IMG/VR virus record: IMGVR_UViG_3300034062_003835
Location: 1-24,030 of that record
Source of the DNA: a virus
DNA: 24,030 nucleotides
Direction: 5' to 3' (one strand)
Both the position numbers and the translations under genes were made by a program. The notes under the pieces were generated by a model. It made no database searches and was not told where the DNA came from. It saw only the letters and a list, made by a program, of their open reading frames with translations. Position 1 is the stretch's first letter, and every line of letters starts with the position of its first letter. This document shows, one piece after another, positions 8,327 through 15,982 of this stretch.

Positions 8327-10930
8327 TTACGAATAATAACGCTTCCTGCTTTGCCGCTTGGGGTTGGTGTTTTCCACAATTGCCTCCAACGCGCCCGTCT
8401 GCCTGCGGGCTTGGGAGTACAACCTAAAGTCATCGAAGCCAGCCACACTTTGCCCCGTGATACCAAAGGCTTCCATGCGTGCTGCTGCTGCGCTCGCGGC
8501 TTGTTCCTCCAGCTGTGGGATAACGTAGTTTCTGAAGATATAGTCGTCCAAATTCCCGTCAATCCATGCCCGTGCCATGCCGGGGTACTTGGCGTTCTTG
8601 TCTGTTGGTATAATTGCCTCCCCCTCATTCGCCATGATTGGTATGGTGTCTATGCCGCGCGGGTTTCCTCCACGTTCCAAATATGGCGTTCCAGTATTAT
8701 AGCTTTCCATTTCTGGAACTTCGGGAGCTTGTGCCTGCGATATGGTTTGAGCCAACCCTGCAAAGATTGACGTTATAGAAGCGGTTATAGTTGCAATTTG
8801 AGCAATCAAAGCGATAGGTGATAGCGCAGGCCCGCTGCTTATTGCCTTAATAGCGTTTGCAATTGCCACGCCTTTTGATATGGCAATTTCTGCAAGCCCA
8901 ACAAACTTTTGAAACTCTACAAACGCCGAACTATTACGCCCTGTTATGGACATGATGTTTGTTAGGGTTTCGCCGAATAGTTGCGTGCTTTGGATAATGA
9001 GTTGTTGGCGCTCCTGTATTTGCCTTTCTCTTGACTCATCTAATGCTTTTTGCGCTTGGTCTGCCGCCTCAATCGCTGCAAGTTCTTTTTCAAACTCCGA
9101 CTTTCTAAACGCTTCGGCTTCTTCAGCCGCCTTTCGGTTATCTTCTTCTTGCTTAATCCGTGCCAATTCCGCGTACTTGTCGCGTATGGCCTGCTCCTCC
9201 ATGCCTTCGGCTTCCATTAGCGCACGCCGTGCCGCCGCAAAACGCCTACCCTCCTCGGTCATATCGTTTGCGTGCTGCTGCGCAAGTTCAATATCCTTCC
9301 TGTATTTTTCTTGAACCGCCAATAATTCGCGCTCCATTTCACCTAATGACGCCTCCAATAAATCCATGTTGGCCTGCCTTACTGCCGCCTCTACATCGTC
9401 AAGCATTTTTAATCTTTCGTCGTGGGCTTTTTTAGCTTCCGCACTCACCGCCGCGCCTTCCTCTTTGGCAGCCTGCGCCGCCGCCTTAGCCATACGCGCG
9501 CGCACCGCCTTAATCTCATTCTCAAATACCTGCACCATTTGCATGTTCCCCGCAAACTGCTTTTTCCATTCTTCAAGCTGTTTGATTTGGTCTTCATCGC
9601 CCAACTTGGAAAGCTGTTCACGTAGGTTGCCGACAATGTCCACTACATTAGAATCATTGGACAATATCCCAATGGTTTCAAGTGCGCTTCCCACCATACG
9701 CGCCAAGCCGCCTACCGCGTTGGCAATTACGTTAAAGACTTCTGCGACAAATCCGCCACCGTCTCGCACCTCATTAAACCACGCTATAAGGCGTTGGCCC
9801 GTTTGCACCGCCGGAATAATTGCATTATCAACAAGCAGCCTTAAAACCGCCGCAATGATTTTTATTGGAATAAGTGTCGCATTAACCACGCCTCTAAGCA
9901 CCGTAAACAAGCCCGTCATTTTACGCCCACCTTCCTCGGATTTTCCAAACGCGTTAAATAAATCCACCAACGCCGAACCAATATCCATCAAAGGCTTGAA
10001 ATTATCCCGCGCAATCTGCATAAGTTGCTCAAACACCGCGCCCCAATCAAACGCCTTTAGCAAATCACCACCCGCATCCACAAGTTTCTCGTAGGTAGGT
10101 GCAAGTTTTTGGCCTAATAACACTTGGAAATTGGCAAATTGTGCGCTTAAAACCTTTTGCTTATTCGACAAGCTGTCAATGGTTCTACCCATATCACCCT
10201 GTTGAATACCCGTTTGCTTGTAAATCAAAGCCTGCGCCGCCAATACTTTGTTCTGCGGGGTAAGGGCTTCTTTGGTGCTGGATATAATACCCATTTTAAA
10301 CGCCTCCTGCCTCAATGATGCATCATCCAACATGACACCATAGGCGCGTATAGGCTCGGTTTCGCCGCGTAGGGCTGCACCTATCGCGTTAATCGCCTCC
10401 TCCGGCGAAGTGTTGTTAAACGATGAAAGGTCGGCGGCCAATTCAGTAAGCCCAATGCTAAAGCCTGACAAGTCATCCCCACTTAGCCCCGCGCTCTTTC
10501 CGAAAATCGCAAAGGTGGAAGCCGCGTCTAATGCTTGTTGTTTACTTTGTCCAAGCCTTTCCGCTGCCGTGTCTGCCCATGCCTCCAATTCATCCGCGCT
10601 GCTTCCGAAAATAACCCCAACCTTACTAAGCGTTTCCCCCAAATCCGCCGCCGCGTCAATGCTGGCCTTTGTAAATTGTATGATTTCCTGCGCTCCAAAC
10701 GCTACTCCCATAGTAGCCGCAAATGATGTCAGCTGCGCCTTCATGCTACCAAACGCGCCGCCCGTTTGCTTTGCACCCTGCTGAATTTCGGAAAAGGCTT
10801 TTTTACCATCCTTTGCGGTAGTCTTCAACTCCTTATCCATCGCGTCTAACCGCGCGGTCAATTCACGTATTTCCGTTTGCGCTTGTCCGGTTTGGAGTTC
10901 AAACCGCGCTATAATATTATCTATGGCCAT
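8327..10930 (-). CDS. Tape measure protein
   Basis: An 867-aa tail length-determining protein. A coiled coil near the N-terminus (about 10-50) is followed by the conserved tape-measure core (about 100-290), including LAADLSSFNNTSPEEAINAI and GETEPIRAYG. Then come a hydrophobic stretch (about 340-430), a long charged coiled coil (about 480-640; A/E/K/R-rich), a second hydrophobic alanine- and isoleucine-rich segment (about 680-740), and a glycine/proline-rich tail with GTPYLERGGNPRGIDTIPI. Using the family rule of about 0.15 nm per residue, the tail would be roughly 130 nm (inference). It follows the chaperone genes but is separated from them by two plus-strand genes. A TAnnTTTG box lies 4 bases before its ATG. 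Confidence 0.93.
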   Translation of the reverse strand: MAIDNIIARFELQTGQAQTEIRELTARLDAMDKELKTTAKDGKKAFSEIQQGAKQTGGAFGSMKAQLTSFAATMGVAFGAQEIIQFTKASIDAAADLGETLSKVGVIFGSSADELEAWADTAAERLGQSKQQALDAASTFAIFGKSAGLSGDDLSGFSIGLTELAADLSSFNNTSPEEAINAIGAALRGETEPIRAYGVMLDDASLRQEAFKMGIISSTKEALTPQNKVLAAQALIYKQTGIQQGDMGRTIDSLSNKQKVLSAQFANFQVLLGQKLAPTYEKLVDAGGDLLKAFDWGAVFEQLMQIARDNFKPLMDIGSALVDLFNAFGKSEEGGRKMTGLFTVLRGVVNATLIPIKIIAAVLRLLVDNAIIPAVQTGQRLIAWFNEVRDGGGFVAEVFNVIANAVGGLARMVGSALETIGILSNDSNVVDIVGNLREQLSKLGDEDQIKQLEEWKKQFAGNMQMVQVFENEIKAVRARMAKAAAQAAKEEGAAVSAEAKKAHDERLKMLDDVEAAVRQANMDLLEASLGEMERELLAVQEKYRKDIELAQQHANDMTEEGRRFAAARRALMEAEGMEEQAIRDKYAELARIKQEEDNRKAAEEAEAFRKSEFEKELAAIEAADQAQKALDESRERQIQERQQLIIQSTQLFGETLTNIMSITGRNSSAFVEFQKFVGLAEIAISKGVAIANAIKAISSGPALSPIALIAQIATITASITSIFAGLAQTISQAQAPEVPEMESYNTGTPYLERGGNPRGIDTIPIMANEGEAIIPTDKNAKYPGMARAWIDGNLDDYIFRNYVIPQLEEQAASAAAARMEAFGITGQSVAGFDDFRLYSQARRQTGALEAIVENTNPKRQSRKRYYS

Positions 10931-10934
10931 ATAG

Positions 10935-10953
10935 CAAATTTAACGATTTTTAA
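10935..10953 (-). promoter_or_regulatory. TAnnTTTG box immediately before the tape measure start
   Basis: Minus-strand TAAATTTG (10942-10935) ends four bases before the ATG at 10930. It is part of a 19-bp element (10935-10953) matching 17 of 19 positions with one at 3139-3157. No TTTG lies at the expected -33 distance, so promoter activity is uncertain; but the tape measure needs a signal of its own because plus-strand genes separate it from the genes upstream. Confidence 0.3.
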
Positions 10954-10973
10954 CACATTACGGGGCGCGGGCT

Positions 10974-11005
10974 ATTGCACAGCAAGCCACTGCCATATAC
11001 CTTTG
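10974..11005 (+). promoter_or_regulatory. Promoter-like sequence for the plus-strand gene pair
   Basis: ATTG (10974-10977), 20 bases, then TACCTTTG (10998-11005) matches the Bacteroidetes TAnnTTTG promoter with one mismatch in the -33 box. It faces the two plus-strand genes, with the first ATG at 11027. This gives the inserted pair its own transcription start opposite to the surrounding operon. Confidence 0.45.
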
Positions 11006-11026
11006 CTTAAACTAGAAACGAAAACC

Positions 11027-11341
11027 ATGAAAATCATATTGCCATTAATTAGCCCATCGTTTGATGATAATAGGCTATCAAAAAAAGTACAAGAAGATTT
11101 TGACAAGGGATGTCAAATTTATATCTATAAAGATGAACAAAGCTGGGAAATTGATGAAGAGTCTCACGCATTTTCGTTGTGGATTGAATACGGAAAAGAC
11201 AAACAAAAAACTTTAATGTTTTGTGCTGATTTGAATGATTTAGAAATGTTTGCTAATTCATTGCTCAAAAGCATTGAAATGTTAAGACGTGATTATTCAG
11301 AAGTTTTAAAAGAGAAAATTAAAAGCGGTGCGCTTCTTTAG
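11027..11341 (+). CDS. Hypothetical plus-strand accessory protein
   Basis: A 104-aa soluble acidic protein of unknown family. It opens MKIILPLISPSFDD and has an alternating strand pattern (CQIYIYKDEQSW ... FSLWIEYGKDKQKTLMFCAD) followed by a C-terminal helix (LEMFANSLLKSIEMLRRDY). This is a convincing protein pattern, unlike the shadow frames around it. It is one of only two clear plus-strand genes, is visibly more AT-rich than the tail genes beside it, and has its own promoter-like box. Its position between chaperone and tape measure is characteristic of an added accessory gene (moron), possibly acting in host takeover or superinfection exclusion, but this is conjecture. The ATG at 11027 is preferred over earlier in-frame positions, which overlap the promoter. 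Confidence 0.7.
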   Translation: MKIILPLISPSFDDNRLSKKVQEDFDKGCQIYIYKDEQSWEIDEESHAFSLWIEYGKDKQKTLMFCADLNDLEMFANSLLKSIEMLRRDYSEVLKEKIKSGALL

Positions 11342-11392
11342 GCTTTCATACAAACCCAATATAAACGAAACAATACTATACACCAAGTTCTC

Positions 11393-11728
11393 ATGGACTT
11401 AAAAACCCGCATTTACTACGCCGTGTGCGATGCCGCCGGAACCCTTGGTGGAGACACCCGCAAATACACCATTAAGGGCGCGGCCATGTACTTCATGAAC
11501 CGCTACTTAGGTTGTAATAACCATTCACTTGTTACCCCACACACCTATCTACTGGGCGGCATTTGCCAATCTGAACTTCAAAAGTTTCGAAATAAATTAA
11601 CCAACAACCCATACTTAATTTCCGATTTATGCACAGCCAATGAGTTGCTCTTCACTTTGGAAAAGCACTACCTGCAAAACGGCAGACGGCCATTATCGCC
11701 GTTTACTCCGAGCCTTCGCCTGCGCTAA
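11393..11728 (+). CDS. Hypothetical plus-strand accessory protein
   Basis: A 111-aa protein of unknown family with five cysteines and a mixed helical pattern (LKTRIYYAVCDAAGTLGG; YTIKGAAMYFMNRYLGC; LQKFRNKLTNNPYLISDL). It follows the first plus-strand gene by 51 bases and is probably cotranscribed with it. Its last 36 bases overlap, tail to tail, the end of the minus-strand frameshift extension at 11693. The basic, proline-rich C-terminus (SPFTPSLRLR) is dictated partly by that antisense overlap. No catalytic motif is seen. Confidence 0.65.
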   Translation: MDLKTRIYYAVCDAAGTLGGDTRKYTIKGAAMYFMNRYLGCNNHSLVTPHTYLLGGICQSELQKFRNKLTNNPYLISDLCTANELLFTLEKHYLQNGRRPLSPFTPSLRLR

Positions 11729-11971
11729 TTCAGCCTCAGCTTTTTCGTTTTCTTTCGCCTTGCGCTTGTAGGCCACCAGCACGTCATCAATAGTGCCGTC
11801 CAATAGCAATCGGTACGCACTTAAATCCCCGCCAGCCAGTATTAAGAGGAACTCTTTGTAGCTTTGTTCTTGGCGAAAAATCCGCCCCCTGATTTCAACG
11901 TCTTGAAGTCGCTTAACCTTGCGTCGCTCTCCTGCAACATCCGCTCCGCCACCGCCGCCAATGCTTGCCAA
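11693..11971 (-). CDS. Tail-assembly chaperone extension, probably made by -1 frameshift
   Basis: This frame lies in the -1 phase relative to the 224-aa gene upstream and overlaps its 3' end by about 130 bases. It contains no ATG; the earliest usable codon is a TTG at 11971. The protein-like part starts around IFRQEQSYKEFLLILAGGDL and ends in a charged helix rich in K, E and A, closing KARSKRR. Tail-assembly chaperones (lambda gpG/gpGT) are made in just this way, from a frame overlap directly before the tape measure gene. The fusion would carry about 66-70 extra residues. A separate TTG-started protein or a sequencing slip is possible. Confidence 0.55.
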   Translation of the reverse strand: MASIGGGGGADVAGERRKVKRLQDVEIRGRIFRQEQSYKEFLLILAGGDLSAYRLLLDGTIDDVLVAYKRKAKENEKAEAELAQAKARSKRR

Positions 11972-12516
11972 TGCGATGCTAATTGCTCGAAGTTGGGAAT
12001 ATACGCTGCTAAGCCAATCTTCAAAAAAAAACCATGGTCTGTGATGTGGCCGCGCAAAACCGCCACCTTCTCCTCATGGATTTGCTTGTCGAACTTAGCG
12101 GGGTCTTCGTCATCCCTAATTAGGCACACCGCCCCGATGTCGCATAGCACCCGCGTGTGGATAGGCAGTTCCTTATGGCGGAACTTAATCTCATCAATGA
12201 GGTAGCCTATCTCCTTTTTAGCCTGCACCTGCGTTGCCTCCCTTGGGCTTAACAGATCCGCGTAAGCCTTTTCCAACAATTCCACAAACACCCCTTGGTC
12301 TTCATCGCTTAACCGCGCTTGGTGTTCTTGAATGTGGGTTTGCAGTATTAAATAACGCTCGTTTGGTATGTCCTGCGCCACAGGGAACTTATAGTACGCG
12401 TGCTCACCCTCTTTGAATAACAACTCCAGCTTATCCTTGTAGTTAGGAAAGCTAAAGTTTGGCATAGCCGCCGCATACGCGCGGGGGAATGCCCTGTAAA
12501 GCAACCGGAAAATCAT
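11842..12516 (-). CDS. Putative tail-assembly chaperone (gpG-like)
   Basis: A 224-aa, mainly helical protein. The ATG at 12516 overlaps the previous stop (ATGA); a longer frame back to 12699 runs over the membrane protein gene in another phase and reads as low-complexity W/G/C-rich sequence, so it is rejected. A second in-frame ATG gives the start MPNFSFPNYKDK. The last residues (KSGGGFFAKNKATKSSS) fall off in quality, while the overlapping -1 frame keeps a protein-like pattern. This is the signature of a chaperone whose ribosome shifts frame near 11875-11890. Position upstream of the tape measure gene agrees. Sequence similarity to known chaperones could not be judged. Confidence 0.6.
   Translation of the reverse strand: MIFRLLYRAFPRAYAAAMPNFSFPNYKDKLELLFKEGEHAYYKFPVAQDIPNERYLILQTHIQEHQARLSDEDQGVFVELLEKAYADLLSPREATQVQAKKEIGYLIDEIKFRHKELPIHTRVLCDIGAVCLIRDDEDPAKFDKQIHEEKVAVLRGHITDHGFFLKIGLAAYIPNFEQLASHWQALAAVAERMLQESDARLSDFKTLKSGGGFFAKNKATKSSS
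11875..11890 (-). promoter_or_regulatory. Candidate -1 ribosomal frameshift site
   Basis: In the zero frame of the 224-aa gene the minus strand reads TCA GGG GGC GGA TTT TTC GCC. Two near-slippery heptamers occur in register: A GGG GGC (11890-11884) and A TTT TTC (11881-11875). Both allow two tRNAs to slip back one base with a single mismatch and would enter the open -1 frame that ends at 11693. Neither is a perfect X XXY YYZ heptamer, so the exact site is uncertain. Confidence 0.4.
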
Positions 12517-12851
12517 TTGGCCGACACTCCAACCATTAACGCCGCCAGCACCATAGCCGCGCAGCCGTGCAGCACAATCGCCACCATACCAAACGGCAGC
12601 ACCAGCGTACCCGCATCTTGAAATATCGCGTGCATCTGCCACACGCAATGCACAAACCCAGCAAGGACACCCCACCAAAAAGCATTGCAGTACACGCATC
12701 CAATCAAGGGCTTGTAAACATGCTTCGGCAGGGCTTCCCGCAGGTACCTATCCAATGGTTCTAAAATCATTCCCTCCCAGCGCGCAATGTAAACGGCCAT
12801 AGCCATTATCGCAGCAGCCAAGGAAAACAATCCAATGTTCAGTAAAGTCAT
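12513..12851 (-). CDS. Small membrane protein, DUF1360-like
   Basis: A 112-aa integral membrane protein. Predicted spans are about residues 4-23, 56-72 and 84-107. Between the first two lies GCVYCNAFWWGVLAG, a C-x-x-C-x-x-F-W motif typical of DUF1360 proteins (usually CP.C.GFW.G), which occur in phages of Bacteroidetes. Its role is unknown; a holin-like or virion-entry role are both possible. The start overlaps the preceding stop (ATGA), and the stop overlaps the chaperone start in the same manner. Confidence 0.65.
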   Translation of the reverse strand: MTLLNIGLFSLAAAIMAMAVYIARWEGMILEPLDRYLREALPKHVYKPLIGCVYCNAFWWGVLAGFVHCVWQMHAIFQDAGTLVLPFGMVAIVLHGCAAMVLAALMVGVSAK

Positions 12852-13222
12852 GTTAAAGGTGTTAGTGTTTGGTTATTCGGCGAAGTGTTCGTCCTAACAA
12901 AGTTAAGCAAAAAACAATCATACGAATTACCATCCACTTGAATAGGCTGCGTGTCATACAGGCTATCCCCATCCAACGTCATCCATATTCGATACACGTT
13001 GGCAGGGTTTACGCGTTGCAGATCCGTTGGGTCTACCGCCACCACCAAGGTATTATCAACCACTACTTGCACGCTGCTTACATAACCCGTTGCAAGGTTT
13101 TCCAAGTAGACGCGGTATGTACCCGCGCCTGTGGCTAATCCTAAGGTTATTGTAGTACCCGCCGCGCAGCTTGGCATGGCCAAACATTCGGCGGGCGTAC
13201 ATGAGGCTAAGCAGCTACTCAT
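12848..13222 (-). CDS. Small beta-rich phage protein with cysteine-rich N-terminus
   Basis: A 124-aa protein. Cysteines at positions 4, 8, 13 and 19 (MSSCLASCTPAECLAMPSC) are followed by alternating beta segments (TYRVYLENLATGY, SSVQVVVDNTLVVAV). The latter look like a single immunoglobulin-like or tail-accessory domain. The ATG at 13222 overlaps the TAG of the small gene before it and is preferred to an upstream in-frame ATG at 13276. The stop shares ATGA with the membrane protein gene. A minor virion or fibre-accessory protein is the most natural guess in this setting; I do not recognise the family. Confidence 0.65.
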   Translation of the reverse strand: MSSCLASCTPAECLAMPSCAAGTTITLGLATGAGTYRVYLENLATGYVSSVQVVVDNTLVVAVDPTDLQRVNPANVYRIWMTLDGDSLYDTQPIQVDGNSYDCFLLNFVRTNTSPNNQTLTPLT

Positions 13223-13385
13223 TGGGCGGCGTGTTTGGCGTTTGGCTTGCCTCCAATGTGGCCACCGCTTGCACATACTCGCTTACGTCTTCGTAAGCCG
13301 TTCCGTTTTGGCCGTCGATAATGATTGGCCAACCGTTCGGAATTTCCGGACGGTTGGGTTCAGCCCATGTTATTTGTTTAGGCAT
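13215..13385 (-). CDS. Small conserved-looking phage protein (56 aa)
   Basis: A 56-aa product beginning MPKQITWAEPNRPEIPNGW and containing PIIIDGQNGTAYEDVSEYVQA. It overlaps the end of the fibre-like gene by 16 bases, and its stop overlaps the next ATG, so it sits in the translational coupling chain. Its codons are regular and its pattern acidic and protein-like, although short. Function unknown; a small tail-accessory protein is plausible from the position. Confidence 0.65.
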   Translation of the reverse strand: MPKQITWAEPNRPEIPNGWPIIIDGQNGTAYEDVSEYVQAVATLEASQTPNTPPNE

Positions 13386-14737
13386 AGCTTGGCAAATTGT
13401 AAGGTTTCGGATGACGTTGTTACGTTCATCTGGGTGGTAATGACGAAATAATAGGTCAGGTTAGGGTTAAAGGTTATAGGCGTAGTGCTAACCAATGATT
13501 GGGTGTTAAGGTTGCCTAAAACAGCACCCGCAGCATTTACATCCCTCGGAACAACCAAACCAACGCTGTTTCTGAAATACCTAAACATAAAAGGAAAGGA
13601 CGTGTTGGAGTTAAACCCACTTCCATATTCCAGCACCTTAACCGGGCTTCCCGTCAAGTTGTTGGCCGTGTTTATGTAAATTCGGATTGTAGACGAATGC
13701 CCCGCAGCCCCCTTGCTTAAATTAAAGTGCAATTCATACATCGCGCCAACCAAGTTTTTTGCCCCCTGCACCAGCAGGTTGGTGGGGTAAATAGTTTCCG
13801 CGCTTGTATTGATAATCGTTACAGGGCTTCCTTGGGTGGCCAAGGTTTCAAAATCTTGTGCTATAACGGGCGTTGGTACAAATATCTTACCATCTGTACC
13901 TATTGTAGCATTGTTGCCGGGGTCGCTTGAAATAGGCGGAGCAATCACGCCAGCGGGAACAGGAAACAGCGTTGTTACAGGGTTAGCACCGCCAAACAAA
14001 AACTGATACACGGGGTTTGAACCGCCAGCGATGCGGTTGGCGAAGTATTTAATAACCAGCCTATCCGTCGCTAAAAAATCTCCGTTGTTTACGAGGCAGT
14101 TGGCCGTAAACTGCGTGTATGCGCTTGTGGAAATAGGCGGCGTTACATTGGAGGTCCCTATCAAGGTTTCCGTTCCGCCCGCATTCCTGTGGTAAACCTC
14201 AAAATAAAACTCGGCCGTTCCGCTTCCGCTTACGCGGCGTATTTCTCCCGTAGTCGTTATTGTTACAACACCCGGATTTCCCACAAACACGCCCGGCGCG
14301 CTGACCAATGCGCCCGCCGCTTGGCCAAAAGCCGTTATCGCACCCGTGCTTACATCAACCGCAGGGTTATCGTATGAAGGATCAACCGTGCTTATCACCA
14401 GCTTGGTATAGCCCACCACGTCCGAAGCCGCGGTAGTTGCATAAAATGCCGCGTTCGCAGGCGCAGGCGGTACATATATTTTTAAATCGCTTCCAAGGGT
14501 GGCCGTGTTCAGCGCGTCCGTAGAAATCGGCGAAATAATCCAGTTTAAAACTTGGTTAAGCGGGGTTAGTATCCCTGCGAAAAAATCGCCAAAGTTGCTT
14601 ACATAAGTTTTCCACCCTGTGTTGGTTTGAAGGTTTGGGTTTCCCTGCCCCTCCCACGTTTGCCTAACAAGGTAGTCATTCGTACTATTTGCCGCGTTTA
14701 CGTTTTCGGGCAGTTGATTTATTCGTTTTTGGCTCAT
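13370..14737 (-). CDS. Tail fibre / receptor-binding-like structural protein
   Basis: A 455-aa beta-rich protein. The N-terminal block KRINQLPENVNAANSTNDYL resembles the start of phage fibre and needle-type proteins (the KISELP......... pattern). Two copies of a short motif divide the chain: ISTDALNTATLGSDLKIYVP (71-90) and ISSDPGNNATIGTDGKIFVP (270-289). Each is followed by a beta-sandwich-like segment. Such repeats commonly mark segment boundaries in trimeric fibres. The sequence is rich in N, T, G and A with few cysteines. It begins with an ATGA overlap after the 221-aa gene. The call is by architecture, not by a known family. Confidence 0.55.
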   Translation of the reverse strand: MSQKRINQLPENVNAANSTNDYLVRQTWEGQGNPNLQTNTGWKTYVSNFGDFFAGILTPLNQVLNWIISPISTDALNTATLGSDLKIYVPPAPANAAFYATTAASDVVGYTKLVISTVDPSYDNPAVDVSTGAITAFGQAAGALVSAPGVFVGNPGVVTITTTGEIRRVSGSGTAEFYFEVYHRNAGGTETLIGTSNVTPPISTSAYTQFTANCLVNNGDFLATDRLVIKYFANRIAGGSNPVYQFLFGGANPVTTLFPVPAGVIAPPISSDPGNNATIGTDGKIFVPTPVIAQDFETLATQGSPVTIINTSAETIYPTNLLVQGAKNLVGAMYELHFNLSKGAAGHSSTIRIYINTANNLTGSPVKVLEYGSGFNSNTSFPFMFRYFRNSVGLVVPRDVNAAGAVLGNLNTQSLVSTTPITFNPNLTYYFVITTQMNVTTSSETLQFAKLCLNK

Positions 14738-15399
14738 ATCGAAGGTAGTATGTAATCGCCACTTGGGCTAATTGTTAATGCTTCACCCAATGGGCTTGTG
14801 GTTAATATTCCTGCTGGCAAAATAACGCGGTTACGCGTCTTGCACGCGTACTGAACGAAACATTCCTCGCGCCCAATCAACACCACGTTTAGGTCTATGT
14901 AAACCGCCACGTGGTCTAACCGCTGCACGGGGATGTTTGCGTAGATTTCCAACACTTCGCGCGTGTTAGTGTTCACGGCGGTGGCCTCGGTAAACGCTCG
15001 GGAAATCCCCAACACTTGCCGAAGCTGTGGCATAGTAGCCCGTACTAATGCAGCCCGCATATTTTGCGCTAATATCTCTGGGCTTTGCGGCGCGTCATCA
15101 TCGTAGACTTTTCGGCCACTCCACGCGTAAAAGCGCACGGGTATAGTTTGCCGGATGATGCGGTCGTTCTCGCGCGGGCTTTCAAGGTCTTCCGTGGTGG
15201 TTTCGCCGTTACGCATAAACCAAGCCACCCCGTTTTTAGGGTCTTGCTCGCTCACGCTGACGGCATTATCCCTGCCAATGTAGTAAACCGGAAACTCCCG
15301 CTCATCCTTGTTCACCAATTCGCATAAGCCATAGGCGTTGCTTATTAACCCCGTGGCCTCTACGCTTGGCAATAATTCGGAAATGACCTCTGCAATCAT
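14734..15399 (-). CDS. Tail terminator-like / neck protein (putative)
   Basis: A 221-aa protein after the tail completion gene. It shows the outline of small tail-terminator proteins: an early strand pair (FPVYYIGRDNAVSVS), TIPVRFYAWSG, a central helix (SPEILAQNMRAALVRATM) and late strands (VAVYIDLNVVLIGREECF). Its size is somewhat larger than lambda gpU-like proteins. The identification rests on gene order (tail completion, then terminator) and secondary-structure impression, so it is tentative. The stop overlaps the start of the fibre-like gene (ATGA). Confidence 0.45.
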   Translation of the reverse strand: MIAEVISELLPSVEATGLISNAYGLCELVNKDEREFPVYYIGRDNAVSVSEQDPKNGVAWFMRNGETTTEDLESPRENDRIIRQTIPVRFYAWSGRKVYDDDAPQSPEILAQNMRAALVRATMPQLRQVLGISRAFTEATAVNTNTREVLEIYANIPVQRLDHVAVYIDLNVVLIGREECFVQYACKTRNRVILPAGILTTSPLGEALTISPSGDYILPSI

Positions 15400-15415
15400 G
15401 GGTTAAAGGTACAAA

Positions 15416-15982
15416 TTATTTAAAGGCGTTGTTCCATAGCCGCGAAATCCTATCGCGGTGGTTTACCTTTTCGTTGATGCTTAGCTTAAACGCGTTGGGG
15501 TATCGTTCCAATAATCCCTGCACCTTCCCCGATGGATTGTCCACCCCTGCCTTAATTGCGAATAGTGCTACCATACGCGTCGGCTCGGTCAATAATGTTG
15601 GCCTAACTGCACCTGCCAAAAACGCGCGGTTAAAGTTTCCAAAAAGGAACAGGTTAAATTTACCCCCACGCCCTGCACGCTGCTTAAATTGCCGATAGCC
15701 CCCCGCAAAATACGTGGACTTATGCGGTTTGCCATTCTTAAACTTCTTTTGGCCTGTCTTTCCTATGGCTGGCAGCTTCTTTGGTGATGCCTCCATGGTG
15801 TTTATATATGTTGGCCTTGTGCTATAATTGCCAATGGGTCGGCCTCGGTCATCCAATCCATCCGTAAATATCCGGTCGGCCTGCTCGGTTATGGTTTGGC
15901 TCACCTGACTAACAAACGCACGCCCATTCTGCAAGTCTTCGGCGTTCTTCTTTAGTTTGTTTATATACTGCTGAATAGTCAT
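15416..15982 (-). CDS. Tail completion / head-tail joining-like protein
   Basis: A 188-aa basic protein. It begins with a helix (IQQYINKLKKNAEDLQNG), then IFTDGLDDRGRPIGNYS, and a K/R/G-rich centre (FAGGYRQFKQRAGRGG). This pattern is like HK97 gp10 / Mu gpG-type virion morphogenesis proteins, which close the tail top and join it to the head. The ATG at 15982 is preferred because it forms an ATGA junction with a tiny leader frame; an ATG two codons upstream (15988) is nearly equivalent. The longest frame (from 16066) would run through a terminator hairpin and reads hydrophobic, and is rejected. Confidence 0.6.
   Translation of the reverse strand: MTIQQYINKLKKNAEDLQNGRAFVSQVSQTITEQADRIFTDGLDDRGRPIGNYSTRPTYINTMEASPKKLPAIGKTGQKKFKNGKPHKSTYFAGGYRQFKQRAGRGGKFNLFLFGNFNRAFLAGAVRPTLLTEPTRMVALFAIKAGVDNPSGKVQGLLERYPNAFKLSINEKVNHRDRISRLWNNAFK

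Noticed and set aside
5941-8628. Tail-tip gene starting at 8628 (895 aa)
   Set aside because: The added N-terminus lies over the conserved end of the tape measure gene and is low-complexity; 8316 fits the gap and pattern.
9366-10094. A 242-aa open frame on the plus strand opposite the tape measure gene
   Set aside because: Low-complexity S/A/P-rich translation, directly antisense to strongly conserved coding sequence; typical shadow frame.
10935-10942. A firm promoter call for the tape measure gene
   Set aside because: The -7 box is exact but no -33 element is at the right distance, so it is kept only as a low-confidence site.
11842-12699. Chaperone gene starting at 12699
   Set aside because: The added N-terminus overlaps the membrane protein gene in another frame and reads as shadow sequence; the ATGA start at 12516 is preferred.
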